Positions 8,085 to 17,281 of a DNA stretch of 64,000 nucleotides are shown here, piece after piece. This stretch comes from Pantoea coffeiphila. Lineage in GTDB: Bacteria; Pseudomonadota; Gammaproteobacteria; Enterobacterales; Enterobacteriaceae. Each line of letters starts with the position of its first letter. The stretch's first letter is position 1. Made by a program: the position numbers and the translations under genes. The stretch covers positions 395,174 to 459,173 of the forward strand of contig NZ_JAFBFW010000006.1 in assembly GCF_016909495.1 (NCBI RefSeq), written 5' to 3'. Below the pieces are notes generated by a model. It made no database searches. It worked only from the letters and a program-made list of their open reading frames with translations, and was not told where the DNA came from.

Positions 8085-9476
8085 ATGACCCGTACTGAAA
8101 TGCTGATAGCCGACATTCGCAGCCAGATTATCGGCGGCGCACTCTCCGCAGGAGAACGTCTGCCGTCAGTGCGCGGCTATGCCACTAAGATGCAGGTATC
8201 GCCGTCGACCGTCGTTGAAGCCTATGAACGACTGGCGGCGACGGGAATGATCCGTGCACGCCGGGGGGCCGGATTCTTTGTGACCGGGTCGCATCAGCCG
8301 CCGCTGAATCTGGTAGAAAAGAGTGTCGATTATCAGCGCGACGTTGATCCGTTCTGGGTGTCTCGCCAGGCGCTGGATGCCGATCGCGATGTGCTGAAAC
8401 CCGGCTGTGGCTGGCTTCCTGCCGACTGGATGCCAGTGGAGGCCTTGCGGAAAGCCATGCGGCAACTGGCCCGTTCGGATGCCAGCCTGCTATGTGATTA
8501 CGGTACGACACGCGGTGCGACGGCGCTGCGGCGTCTGCTGCTGGCGCGCTTTGCCAGCGAAGGGCTGACGATGCCCTTGGAGCAGATTATGCTGACCGGC
8601 TCCGGAACCCAGGCGCTGGATTTAATCTGTCGCTTCCTGCTGCGGCCCGGTGACACGGTTCTGGTCGACGATCCCTGCTATTTCAATTTTCAGGCCCTGC
8701 TCCGTGCACATCAGGTCACTATCGTGGGCGTTCCCTTTACGCCGACCGGCCCTGACGTGGCCGTATTTGAGTCGGTTCTCAGCCAGTCACGCCCCAGGCT
8801 GTATATCACCAACTCGGCGTTACATAACCCGACAGGCGCGAGTCTCTCCCCGCAAACGGCCTGGCGCTTGCTTAACGCGGCCCGCGAGCACGATCTGATT
8901 ATCGTTGAAGATGATATCTTCGCCGAGTTTGAACCTGAACTGTCATCACGGCTGGCGATCCCCGACGGCCTGGAGCGGGTGATTCGCATGGGCAGTTTTT
9001 CCAAAACGCTTTCGGCTTCGGTTCGCTGTGGCTATATCGCCTGTCGTCCTGAATGGATCGAGGGGCTGACCGATCTGCAAATTGCCACCAGCTTCGGTGG
9101 CCCAAGCCCGATGACCACTCAACTGCTGGCTGCTGTGCTTTCCGGCGGGAGCTACCGTAAACATCTTGATGAGGTTGTCCGCAGGCTGTCAAAAGCGCGT
9201 AAAGACGCGGTCGAGCGTCTGGCCGCGCTCGGCATAACGCCGTGGCTGGTGCCGCGCGGTGGGTTTTATCTGTGGTGTCGTCTGCCTGCGGGATTAGATT
9301 CAACGGAAATTGCCCGCCGCTGCCGACTGCACAACGTGGTGCTGGCACCGGGTAATGTCTTCAGCGTGTCGCAGTCGGCGGGGGAATTTTTACGTTTTAA
9401 CGTCGCGCATCTGAGCGATGAGCGCGTGTATAGCGTGCTGAAGGAGGTCATGGCTGCGTGCCCGGCAGGGGGCTAG
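8085..9476 (+). CDS. MocR-type regulator (GntR HTH fused to aminotransferase fold)
   Basis: 463 residues from ATG 8085, chosen because GAGG stands nine bases upstream and because the earlier ATG at 8037 lies inside a palindrome. A GntR winged helix covers residues 1-70 (GERLPSVRGYA, then SPSTVVEAYERL, RRGAGFFV). The rest is a fold-type I aminotransferase domain with the PLP lysine in SFSKT at K307 and the HNPTG and EDDIF elements expected around PLP. MocR proteins use PLP, often with an amino ligand, to control divergent genes. The likely target is the EamA exporter. A hairpin spans its stop. Confidence 0.87.
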   Translation: MTRTEMLIADIRSQIIGGALSAGERLPSVRGYATKMQVSPSTVVEAYERLAATGMIRARRGAGFFVTGSHQPPLNLVEKSVDYQRDVDPFWVSRQALDADRDVLKPGCGWLPADWMPVEALRKAMRQLARSDASLLCDYGTTRGATALRRLLLARFASEGLTMPLEQIMLTGSGTQALDLICRFLLRPGDTVLVDDPCYFNFQALLRAHQVTIVGVPFTPTGPDVAVFESVLSQSRPRLYITNSALHNPTGASLSPQTAWRLLNAAREHDLIIVEDDIFAEFEPELSSRLAIPDGLERVIRMGSFSKTLSASVRCGYIACRPEWIEGLTDLQIATSFGGPSPMTTQLLAAVLSGGSYRKHLDEVVRRLSKARKDAVERLAALGITPWLVPRGGFYLWCRLPAGLDSTEIARRCRLHNVVLAPGNVFSVSQSAGEFLRFNVAHLSDERVYSVLKEVMAACPAGG

Positions 9477-9490
9477 CACCCCTGTCGGGC
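9460..9490. terminator. hairpin over the MocR stop codon
   Basis: Twelve bases (9460-9471) pair with 9479-9490 with one G-T wobble, placing the TAG stop at the loop. No T run follows. It probably acts together with the second hairpin downstream. Confidence 0.4.
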
Positions 9491-9542
9491 AGTAAATAAT
9501 GCATGCTGATGTTTAACACTGCCTCGCCGGGCCGCGTGTTCA

Positions 9543-9583
9543 GCTGGCGGTCTCATTGACTTCACGAATGAGATACCGCCAGC
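9543..9583. terminator. strong hairpin between convergent genes
   Basis: GCTGGCGG plus TCTCATT (9543-9557) pairs with AATGAGA and CCGCCAGC (ending 9583), interrupted by one bulge. It lies between the convergent MocR and antiporter genes and could stop transcription from both sides. Confidence 0.5.
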
Positions 9584-9599
9584 ACTGACGCTTAACCGG

Positions 9600-11234
9600 T
9601 TAATGCAGGCTTTCTTCCTTCAAATCAATCGCCCTCAGCGCCTGCTGGAAGGTTGTGTCGGTGATGTTCCGTGCACGCTTGAGCCGGAACAGCTCGGCGC
9701 GCTGGGCCACGATCGCCTCGCGCTGCATCTCTTTCTCAATCCGTGCACGCATTTTCAGCTCCTGGCCCACATCGTTTCGATCGTCGCTGTCGTTATAGTG
9801 CAGGCGACGCTGGTAGGTTTCCAGCAGCAGGTTTCCGGCATCTGCCCGCATCGCTTCTTCTTCCGGATCGTCAACGGGCTGGCTGAGCAGTTCGTTCAGG
9901 CGGGCAATCGCCGCTTCGGTCAGCGCCGCGCCTATTGCCCCCTTGCCTGAATCATGCGGTAAGTCATCGGCCAGGTAAGAAGTCATGATCGGCAGGCCGA
10001 TTGCCGCAACGATTAGCGACAGGAGGATCACCGACATGGAAAGGAAAATCAGCAGATCCCGTCCCGGGAACGGTGAGCCATCGGTGAGCACCACCGGCAG
10101 CGTCAGGATACCGGCAAGGGTAATTGAACCTTTCACCCCGGCCAGCGCCATCACCGCCATCGCGCTGAACTGTGGGCGGCTGGTGACCACTTTGCCCTTA
10201 CGCTTCTGGCGAAACACCGTCAGCGTAATGGACAGCCATACCCAGCAGAAGCGCATGGCACCCAGCGCCAGGGTAATCACTACCGCATACAGCAGCAGAT
10301 ACCAGGGGGAGGAGACGCCCGCCTGGCTGGCAACGTCCGGCAGCGTTTGCAACATGCGGGGAAGCTGCTCACCGAGCATCAGGAAGATCATCCCGTTCAG
10401 AATGGTCTGTAACATGTTCCATACCGCGCTGCTTTTCATGCGTGTGGCAGGCAGACGCGGACCGGAGAGCTGCTCGTAGTGCATGGCAATCCCGGCGGCA
10501 ACCGCGGCCAGAATGCCCGACACGTGGAAGCTTTCAGCCAGAATGTAGGCGGCAAACGGGATGAGAATACTGATCAGGATCTGTATTGCCGGTTCTTCAC
10601 GGGTGCGTTTGATCAGGAAGTTATTGCACTTGCCGGTGGCCCAGACCACCACCAGCCCACTGAGGATGCCGCCGATGGCCATCACGGCAAAACGCGTAAC
10701 GGCATCGCTGGCTGAAAAACTGCCGGTCAGTACGGCGGCGACGGCAAAGTTAAACGCCACCAGTCCCGAAGCATCATTGAGCAGCGATTCGCCCTCAAGG
10801 ATATGCCCCATTCGGGAGGGCAGCGGCGAGCTGGCGGTCATCGCCGATACGGCGACCGGGTCCGTCGGTGACAGAATCGCCGCCAGCGCAAACCCGGCCG
10901 CTACGGTAATTGCCGGGATCAGCCAGTGAATAAACAAACCGATACCGATAATAGTAAACAGCACCAGCCCGATGGCCAGCGACAGAATAGGTTTTAAATC
11001 GCTGAAAAAGGCATCCTTCGGGATGCGCCAGCCGTCAAGAAACAGCAGAGGAGGAATAAACAGCAGCAGAAAAATGTGGGGATCAAAATCGACCTGAAAA
11101 CCGCTGGCTGCCAGCGCCGCACCGGCCGCAATCTGGATCAGCGGCAGCGGGATTTTGGCGGAAAGCAGGTGAGAGATAAACACAGTAACAACAATGGCCA
11201 TCATAAAAACTAATACAATGGTGATCAGTGACAT
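9600..11234 (-). CDS. CPA1-family Na+/H+ antiporter (YjcE-like)
   Basis: 544 residues: about 12 hydrophobic segments up to residue 420, then a charged cytoplasmic tail rich in coiled-coil-like Glu/Arg (about 440-540). Family marks are IPPLLFLDGWR, ALAAILSPTDPVAV and GESLLNDASGLVAFNF, the ND pair being part of the ion site in CPA1 carriers. Length and tail match E. coli YjcE. It would exchange Na+ (or K+) for protons at the inner membrane and help with salt or alkaline stress. It is monocistronic. Confidence 0.87.
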   Translation of the reverse strand: MSLITIVLVFMMAIVVTVFISHLLSAKIPLPLIQIAAGAALAASGFQVDFDPHIFLLLFIPPLLFLDGWRIPKDAFFSDLKPILSLAIGLVLFTIIGIGLFIHWLIPAITVAAGFALAAILSPTDPVAVSAMTASSPLPSRMGHILEGESLLNDASGLVAFNFAVAAVLTGSFSASDAVTRFAVMAIGGILSGLVVVWATGKCNNFLIKRTREEPAIQILISILIPFAAYILAESFHVSGILAAVAAGIAMHYEQLSGPRLPATRMKSSAVWNMLQTILNGMIFLMLGEQLPRMLQTLPDVASQAGVSSPWYLLLYAVVITLALGAMRFCWVWLSITLTVFRQKRKGKVVTSRPQFSAMAVMALAGVKGSITLAGILTLPVVLTDGSPFPGRDLLIFLSMSVILLSLIVAAIGLPIMTSYLADDLPHDSGKGAIGAALTEAAIARLNELLSQPVDDPEEEAMRADAGNLLLETYQRRLHYNDSDDRNDVGQELKMRARIEKEMQREAIVAQRAELFRLKRARNITDTTFQQALRAIDLKEESLH

Positions 11235-11611
11235 TCGTAGCCTCCCCTTTTAGTAAAAATGGCGTCACGCATACAGACCATCTCCCTGGTTGAAATAAAC
11301 AACAAAAAATGACTGATATTCACGGAACAACGGTTCTCTCGTCATTGAATGAAGCGTCATTTTGGCTATCAGCCCGGAGGGATGATACAGGAAATATCCG
11401 ATGCGAAAATGATGCATTCATGGCGCGCCGTGCGAGCGCTGCTCACGTGGTCAAAATACCCCCACTTTTGAAGGCGGTGATTTTTAACATCAGATGCGAT
11501 AGTCAACCTATTAAGATTTTAACTGCGCATCGTTATCAGATATTTATCTTTCACAGTTTCCCCCCGCGCTGTTAATAATCGTAATAACTTAATTGTCTGG
11601 CGGTGGAACTC
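11235..11611. other. intergenic region with divergent promoters
   Basis: About 375 bases between the antiporter and acetyltransferase genes. It is moderately AT-rich and should hold both promoters. I see no convincing coding frame, palindrome or riboswitch-like fold. Confidence 0.5.
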
Positions 11612-12172
11612 ATGACTGAACGTATTCGTTTAGCAAAAGCGGAAGAGGCAGAATTACTCCACGGATTATTGCAGCGCGCCTACGCGCCGCTTATTCCCCA
11701 GGGTATTCATTTCACCATTACCCGCTCCAGCGTGGAAGATGTTCGCGCGGTGATCGCCAGCGAATCAACCTTCGTGCTGGAAAATGAGGGGCGTCTGGTT
11801 GCCACGCTGACCGTCCGCTTTCCCTGGGCTGCCGACAGCAGGCAGATATCTCCGTGGCCCTTCCTGCACTGGTTTGCCGTCGATCCGGAGTTCAAAGGCC
11901 AGGGCTTCGGCAGCCGGATTATCCGTTACGTTGAGGAAAGCTTCCTGCGCGATACGCTGAAATCCCCGGCGGTTTACCTGGCGACGGCAATTAAACATCC
12001 GTGGCTGTCGCAGCTCTATTTACGCCGTGGCTATCAGCCGTTTCATCGTGCGGTCAATCCGCTGGGCGTAGAGCTGGTTTATTTAACCCGCGTGCTCGAT
12101 CAGCAGCGCTATCAGCAGGCGAAAATTAAAGAGTACGTACACGATTTTATTGAAAACTCACTGACTGCTTAG
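11612..12172 (+). CDS. GNAT-family N-acetyltransferase
   Basis: 186 residues from ATG 11612; the frame opens at GTG 11603 but GGTGGA just upstream fits the ATG. The GNAT fold shows in LVATLTVRF (strand 4), FLHWFAVDPEFKGQGFGSRII (strand 4 to the acetyl-CoA loop; the Q/R-x-x-G-x-G/A element is KGQGFGS) and LYLRRGYQPFHR at the end. It is the first gene of an operon with an ABC importer and a flavin monooxygenase. In the Bacillus yxe operon a GNAT and an FMN monooxygenase work together on S-(2-succino)cysteine, so acetylation of an imported amine before oxidation is a reasonable inference, not shown here. Confidence 0.8.
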   Translation: MTERIRLAKAEEAELLHGLLQRAYAPLIPQGIHFTITRSSVEDVRAVIASESTFVLENEGRLVATLTVRFPWAADSRQISPWPFLHWFAVDPEFKGQGFGSRIIRYVEESFLRDTLKSPAVYLATAIKHPWLSQLYLRRGYQPFHRAVNPLGVELVYLTRVLDQQRYQQAKIKEYVHDFIENSLTA

Positions 12173-12200
12173 TCGTCTTTATTACCTTTCTGGGAAAACT

Positions 12201-13820
12201 ATGCGCTTAAATAATAAAGTGGCCATGATGGCTACGGTATCGCTGTTGGCTTTATCCGTCTCATCGGCATTTGCCGCCGCTGAACCCCGCGCGGGCGGCA
12301 CCCTGACGTGGGGGGTTGAAACCGAACCTAAACCGTTAAATCCTCAACTGAATGGTCAGTCAAAAGCCGAGCTGATCCTGCGCGTAGCCTATGAATCACT
12401 GCTGGCACGTAATGCCGACGGCAGCTTCGTTCCGTGGCTCGCGGAAAGTTACCGCGTGGAGCAGGACGGCAAGCGCATTATTTTCACCCTGCGCCCGGAT
12501 GTAAAATTCTCCGACGGGGCTAAATTGAATGCTGAAGCGGTGGCAGAAAACTTCCGCCATATCCAGGACCCGTCCTACTGCGCGGGTTCCAGTCTTTGCG
12601 CGTTAAGCCGCCATATTGACAGCATCGAGACCCCGGATGAACGTACCGTGGTACTGAATCTCAAGGCGGGTTACTCACCGTTCCTCGCCTTTGCCGCCGG
12701 TCTGAAACTGATTTCACCGAAATCCTGGCAGTCGCCGGATCTGAAAGCGGGCGGCGCTTCCGTGGCCGGAACCGGGCCGTTTATCCTGCAGCGTTATGAA
12801 AAAGGCCAGCAGATTGTCTTTGTGAAGAACCCGGAATACAACTGGGCACCGGCCAACGCCGCCCATCAGGGACCGGCGTATCTGGATGGCGTGACCTATC
12901 GCTTCCTGCCGGAATCCTCAGTGCGCGTGGGAGCGCTGCTCTCCGGCCAGGTTGATGCGATTGAAGGCGTTTCCGGTAACGATGCCGGTGAGTTTAAAAA
13001 CAATCCGGACTTCACCTATCAGCACGCGCTAAATACCGGTACGCCGTACTCGCTGTTCCTCAACGTGGAATACGGCCCGACGCAAGAACTCAAAGTGCGC
13101 CAGGCATTGTTACAGGGGCTGGACGTGGCGCCGATCCTGCAATCCATCTATCGCGGCGAACGCACCCGCGCCTGGGGCATTACCTCCCCGGTCGATCCGC
13201 TGTACACCAACGGTGTCGAGGGCAAATACGGTAATAACCCGGAGCTGGGCAATAAACTGCTGGATGAAGCGGGCTGGAACACGCGTGATGCCGACGGTTT
13301 CCGCACTAAGGACGGCCAGCGCCTGAGTATTGAAATCATTCAGGCGCAGGCGACGGTGCGCGATCAGCGCGATGTGCTGCTCCAGGCCATTCAGGCGCAG
13401 GCCCGCCAGCGTCTGGGCGTGGAGCTGAAGCTGCGCTACGTGGACTCCGGCACGTATACGGAACTGCGCAACAGCGGCCAGTTTGGTTCCATCGCCAACT
13501 CGAATACCGAAACCGACGGCATTGACATTGAAAACCACTATCTGCCGGTGAATGCAGGCGGTGCTATCAACTACAGCCGCACGTCCGATCCGGCGATCCT
13601 GCCGCTGCTGAAAGGCGCTTCCGCGACCGCTGATGTTCCGGCTCGCCGTGGCTTCTACGCGCAGTTACAGCAGCTGGCGATTATCGACCGGGCCGTGGCG
13701 ATCCCGCTGTACGAGCCGGAAGATCAGATTGCCGCCGCCAGCTACGTCCACGGTATTGGCTTCCGTCCATTTAAACAGATGCCGGAAAACGCCTATAGCG
13801 TCTGGCTGAGCGAACATTAA
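12201..13820 (+). CDS. periplasmic substrate-binding protein, family 5 (DppA/OppA type)
   Basis: 539 residues. The first 25 residues are a Sec signal peptide ending AFA-AAEP. The mature protein follows the SBP_bac_5 plan: GGTLTWGVETEPKPLNPQ at the start, then LAESYRVEQDGKRIIFTLRPDVKFSDGA, and later VRQALLQGLDVAPIL and LLDEAGW. It would bind a peptide-like or other small organic ligand and deliver it to the two permeases that follow ten bases downstream. Paralogous to the protein at 45655-47283 but clearly diverged. Ligand unknown. Confidence 0.88.
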   Translation: MRLNNKVAMMATVSLLALSVSSAFAAAEPRAGGTLTWGVETEPKPLNPQLNGQSKAELILRVAYESLLARNADGSFVPWLAESYRVEQDGKRIIFTLRPDVKFSDGAKLNAEAVAENFRHIQDPSYCAGSSLCALSRHIDSIETPDERTVVLNLKAGYSPFLAFAAGLKLISPKSWQSPDLKAGGASVAGTGPFILQRYEKGQQIVFVKNPEYNWAPANAAHQGPAYLDGVTYRFLPESSVRVGALLSGQVDAIEGVSGNDAGEFKNNPDFTYQHALNTGTPYSLFLNVEYGPTQELKVRQALLQGLDVAPILQSIYRGERTRAWGITSPVDPLYTNGVEGKYGNNPELGNKLLDEAGWNTRDADGFRTKDGQRLSIEIIQAQATVRDQRDVLLQAIQAQARQRLGVELKLRYVDSGTYTELRNSGQFGSIANSNTETDGIDIENHYLPVNAGGAINYSRTSDPAILPLLKGASATADVPARRGFYAQLQQLAIIDRAVAIPLYEPEDQIAAASYVHGIGFRPFKQMPENAYSVWLSEH

Positions 13821-13830
13821 CAGGTGAGCC

Positions 13831-14826
13831 ATGAGTAGCGAAACCACCCCCCTGATTAAAAGCGTCGGGCAACCACGACCGAAGTCGTCATCATCGCTGA
13901 CCTGGCGTATTGCCGGGCGTATCGGCGGCGGCGTGATGGTGCTGTGGGCAGCCGTCAGCCTGTCGTTCATTGCCGTCTGGCTGGCCCCGGGTGATATCGT
14001 CAGCCTGCTGGTCGGTGAACAGGTGCGTACCCCGGCAATTGAGGCGGCTATCCGCGCTGAATGGGGGCTGGATCGCCCGCTGTGGCAGCAGTATCTCAGC
14101 TATCTGTGGCGCATCATGCACGGTGATTTTGGTCGCTCCTACATGCTGAACGTGGACGTGGGCCAGCTGGTCACCTCGCAACTGCTGCCCACGCTGAAGC
14201 TGGCCGGTGCGGCGCTGCTGGTCAGTGTGGTGTTTGCGGTACTGGTTGCCGTTCTGACCGCGCACCGCCGCTGGGGACGCAGCGTTGCCAACGGACTGGA
14301 GCTGCTGCTGGCTTCCACTCCCTCTTTCTGGCTGGGGATTGTGCTGCTGTTTATCTTCAGCTTTACGCTGCGCTGGTTTCCGGTGGCCGGCGACCGCAAT
14401 TTTGCCGCGCTGGTACTGCCCTCTCTGTCGCTGGGGCTGGCTCAGGGTGCGGTGGTGTCGCAGGTGCTGCGGCGCGGGCTGGAAGATGCACTGGACCAGC
14501 CCTTCTCCCTGACGCTGCGCGCCTGGGGGATTCACGGGGTGATCGTGCGCCTGCGCCATGCGCTACGGCATGCCGCACTGCCGGCGGTGACGCTGACCGG
14601 CTGGTTGGTGGGTGGCCTGTTGAGCGGCGCGGTGATCACCGAGCAGGTATTCAGCCGCCCGGGGCTCGGCAAGGTGACCGTTGATGCGGTGCTGGCAAAG
14701 GATATGCCGGTGGTGCTGGCCGTGGCGATCCTCTCGGCGTTGGTTTATGTGGTGATGAGCACGCTGGTCGATATTCTCGGCCTGCTGATCGATCCGCGCC
14801 TGCGCAGCCAGGCAGATAAGGAGTAA
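13831..14826 (+). CDS. ABC permease, DppB type
   Basis: 331 residues, six transmembrane segments after a 30-residue polar N-terminus that is longer than usual. The binding-protein-dependent permease signature region reads RRGLEDALDQPFSLTLRAWGIHGVIVRLRHALRHAALP, matching the EAA loop that contacts the ATPase. It forms the channel with the next gene. Spacing is 10 bases from the binding protein and 3 bases to the next permease. Confidence 0.88.
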   Translation: MSSETTPLIKSVGQPRPKSSSSLTWRIAGRIGGGVMVLWAAVSLSFIAVWLAPGDIVSLLVGEQVRTPAIEAAIRAEWGLDRPLWQQYLSYLWRIMHGDFGRSYMLNVDVGQLVTSQLLPTLKLAGAALLVSVVFAVLVAVLTAHRRWGRSVANGLELLLASTPSFWLGIVLLFIFSFTLRWFPVAGDRNFAALVLPSLSLGLAQGAVVSQVLRRGLEDALDQPFSLTLRAWGIHGVIVRLRHALRHAALPAVTLTGWLVGGLLSGAVITEQVFSRPGLGKVTVDAVLAKDMPVVLAVAILSALVYVVMSTLVDILGLLIDPRLRSQADKE

Positions 14827-14829
14827 GCG

Positions 14830-15669
14830 ATGTCTACGATGTTGATAATCCTCCGCCAGCCGCGACGCATTCCCTTTGCTCTGCTGCTGTCCTTTATTTT
14901 TCTTGCCGTGCTGGCGCTGGCCGCCGCGTTCCCCGCCTGGCTGGCTCCGGGCGATCCGCTGCTGGCCGATCCGTTAAACGCCATGCAGCCGCCGTCCTGG
15001 CAGCACTGGCTGGGGACCGATCAGCTGGGTCGCGATCTGCTTAGTCGGGTAATTTACGGCAGCCGCTACTCTCTGCTGATTTCGGTGGCGGCTATCGGTC
15101 TGGCCCTGGTTGTCGGCACCGCGCTGGGGCTGCTGGCCGGGCTGGCGCGCGGCGTGGTGGATGAAGTGATTGGCCGCACGGTGGATGTGATCTCCGCTTT
15201 CCCCGACCTGCTGCTGGCTCTGATGCTGATCGCCTTCACCGGTCCCGGAACCACGAATCTGATTATCGCGCTGGGCGTGGCGTCTGTTCCCCGCTTTGCC
15301 CGTGTGGTGCGTGCGCAGACCTTTCTGATTGCCCGCTCCGGCTACGTTGAACAGGCACGTACATTCGGCCAGCCCTGGCCGGTGCTGGTGTGGCGGCACG
15401 TGCTGCCACACGCCATTGCTCAGGTTCCGGCGCTGGCAACCCTCGGTCTCGGTACGGCGATTATTGGTACGGCGGGATTAAGTTTCCTTGGTATGGGCCC
15501 ACAGCCGCCGACGGCGGAATGGGGACTGATGCTGGCCGAGGGGCGTAACTATCTGCGTAACGCCTGGTGGACCGGCGTCTGGCCCGGTGTGGCGATAACC
15601 CTGACGGTGGTGGCGGTGAGTATCGTTGGCCGCCACTGGCAGGCTCGATTTGAAGGAAAACAGCGATGA
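14830..15669 (+). CDS. ABC permease, DppC type
   Basis: 279 residues. Typical DppC plan: one N-terminal helix, LGTDQLGRDLLSRVIYGSRYSL, then the permease core with the EAA-like loop QARTFGQPWPVLVWRHVLPHA and SFLGMGPQPPTAEWG near the end. It pairs with the preceding permease. Its TGA overlaps the ATG of the ATPase gene (ATGA at 15666-15669), so the two are translationally coupled. Confidence 0.88.
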   Translation: MSTMLIILRQPRRIPFALLLSFIFLAVLALAAAFPAWLAPGDPLLADPLNAMQPPSWQHWLGTDQLGRDLLSRVIYGSRYSLLISVAAIGLALVVGTALGLLAGLARGVVDEVIGRTVDVISAFPDLLLALMLIAFTGPGTTNLIIALGVASVPRFARVVRAQTFLIARSGYVEQARTFGQPWPVLVWRHVLPHAIAQVPALATLGLGTAIIGTAGLSFLGMGPQPPTAEWGLMLAEGRNYLRNAWWTGVWPGVAITLTVVAVSIVGRHWQARFEGKQR

Positions 15670-17264
15670 CCGCGATTGTCGATATTCAAAATCTCTCGAT
15701 TCGTTTTGGCGCTCAGACGGTGGTTGACGGGCTTGACCTCAGCATTTACCCGGGTGAGTCGGTGGCGCTGGTTGGCGAGTCGGGGTCGGGTAAAACCGTT
15801 ACCGCCCGCGCGCTGCTGGGGCTTCAGGCGAAGGGCGCATCGATCGAGGCCGATCGTTTCACGATTCAGGGGCAGCCCGCGCTGGGAAACCGCGAGCGCG
15901 ACTGGCGTCAGGTGCGCGGCCGGGAGATTGGCTATGTTCTGCAGGATGCGCTGGTCTCGCTGGACCCGCTGCGAACGGTGGGTCAACAGCTGGCCGACGC
16001 GCTGAAGGCCAGCGGCCGGGTTTCCCCCCGCGATATTCCGGCTCACAGCCTGCAGCTGCTGCATGAAGCGGGCATGGCCGATGCACAACAGCGGCTGGCG
16101 GTCTACCCGCATCAACTTTCCGGCGGGCTGCGCCAGCGTGTACTGATCGCCTGCGCGCTGGCCGGGCAGCCCGCGCTGCTGATTGCCGATGAGCCGACCA
16201 CCGCGCTGGATATGACGGTACAAAAACAGATCCTGACGCTGCTCCGGCGGCGGCGGGAAAACGGCCAGGCGCTGCTGCTGATTAGTCACGATCTGGCGGT
16301 GGTGGCCGAGCTGGCCGATCGCGTGCTGGTGATGCGTGACGGTAAGGTGGTGGAAAGCGGTGAAACCCGGCAGGTGTTAACCGCGCCACAGCATCCGTGG
16401 ACCCGCCGACTGCTGCGCGCCATTCCAACGCCGCAGACGCGCGGCTTCCGACTCGCCAGTGAACGCTCGCAGGCGCTGCCTCCCCGCCCGGCGGTCAGCG
16501 GTGAACCGCTGGTCAACGTCAGCAACGTACATAAATACTACGGCGATCGCCACGTGGTGAATAACGTCTCTTTCCAGCTGCGCGCCGGTGAAACATTAGG
16601 CGTGGTGGGCGAATCCGGCTCGGGCAAAAGCTCGCTGGCGCGGCTGTTGCTCGGACTGAGTGAGCCGCAGCGCGGTAGCATTGATATTGCCGGTGAGCGC
16701 TGGAGCCAACAGCCGGAAACGCTGCGCCGCAGCCGCCGCGCAGGGCTTCAGCTGATCGCGCAGGACCCACTCAGCTCCTTCGACCCGCGTTACAACGTTG
16801 AACGGCTGATTGGCGAGAGTCTGGATACCGCCGGAATCGTCGGCGCGGCACGTCGTCAGCGCGTGCTACAGCTGCTGGATGAGGTCAGCCTCAGCCATAA
16901 ATTACTGCATCGCTATCCGCGTGAACTGTCCGGCGGGCAGCGTCAGCGCGTGGCGATTGCCCGTGCCTTTGCGCCGAACCCTGCGCTACTGGTGGCCGAT
17001 GAGCCGGTCAGCGCGCTGGATGTCTCGGTGCAGGCGCAGATCCTCGATCTGCTGGCCGATATGCAAACTGAACATCGTACCGCCCTGCTGTTTATTTCCC
17101 ACGATCTGGGGGTGATTCACCATCTTGCCGACCGGGTGCTGGTGATGAAAGAAGGGCGGATTGTCGAAAGCGGGGATGTGGAGCAGGTATTTAAGCACCC
17201 TGTTCATCCCTGGACGCAACAGCTACTTGATGCGCTGCCGGCGATGCCCGGCCGCGCTGCCTGA
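15666..17264 (+). CDS. fused double ABC ATPase (DppD-DppF type)
   Basis: 532 residues with two complete nucleotide-binding domains. First half: GESGSGKT Walker [10 protein letters not shown] signature, [12 protein letters not shown]alker B, SHDLAVV switch. Second half: [38 protein letters not shown]. Each half ends with the oligopeptide-transporter C-terminal element ([20 protein letters not shown]). Dpp/Opp systems usually encode these as two proteins; here they are fused, as in the second operon at 49093. It would power import by the preceding permeases. Confidence 0.9.
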   Translation: MTAIVDIQNLSIRFGAQTVVDGLDLSIYPGESVALVGESGSGKTVTARALLGLQAKGASIEADRFTIQGQPALGNRERDWRQVRGREIGYVLQDALVSLDPLRTVGQQLADALKASGRVSPRDIPAHSLQLLHEAGMADAQQRLAVYPHQLSGGLRQRVLIACALAGQPALLIADEPTTALDMTVQKQILTLLRRRRENGQALLLISHDLAVVAELADRVLVMRDGKVVESGETRQVLTAPQHPWTRRLLRAIPTPQTRGFRLASERSQALPPRPAVSGEPLVNVSNVHKYYGDRHVVNNVSFQLRAGETLGVVGESGSGKSSLARLLLGLSEPQRGSIDIAGERWSQQPETLRRSRRAGLQLIAQDPLSSFDPRYNVERLIGESLDTAGIVGAARRQRVLQLLDEVSLSHKLLHRYPRELSGGQRQRVAIARAFAPNPALLVADEPVSALDVSVQAQILDLLADMQTEHRTALLFISHDLGVIHHLADRVLVMKEGRIVESGDVEQVFKHPVHPWTQQLLDALPAMPGRAA

Positions 17265-17281
17265 GATAAAGGAGCACTATC

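Noticed and set aside
11309..11575. 88-residue open frame between the antiporter and acetyltransferase genes
   Set aside because: No ribosome site or family resemblance; lies in the expected divergent promoter region.
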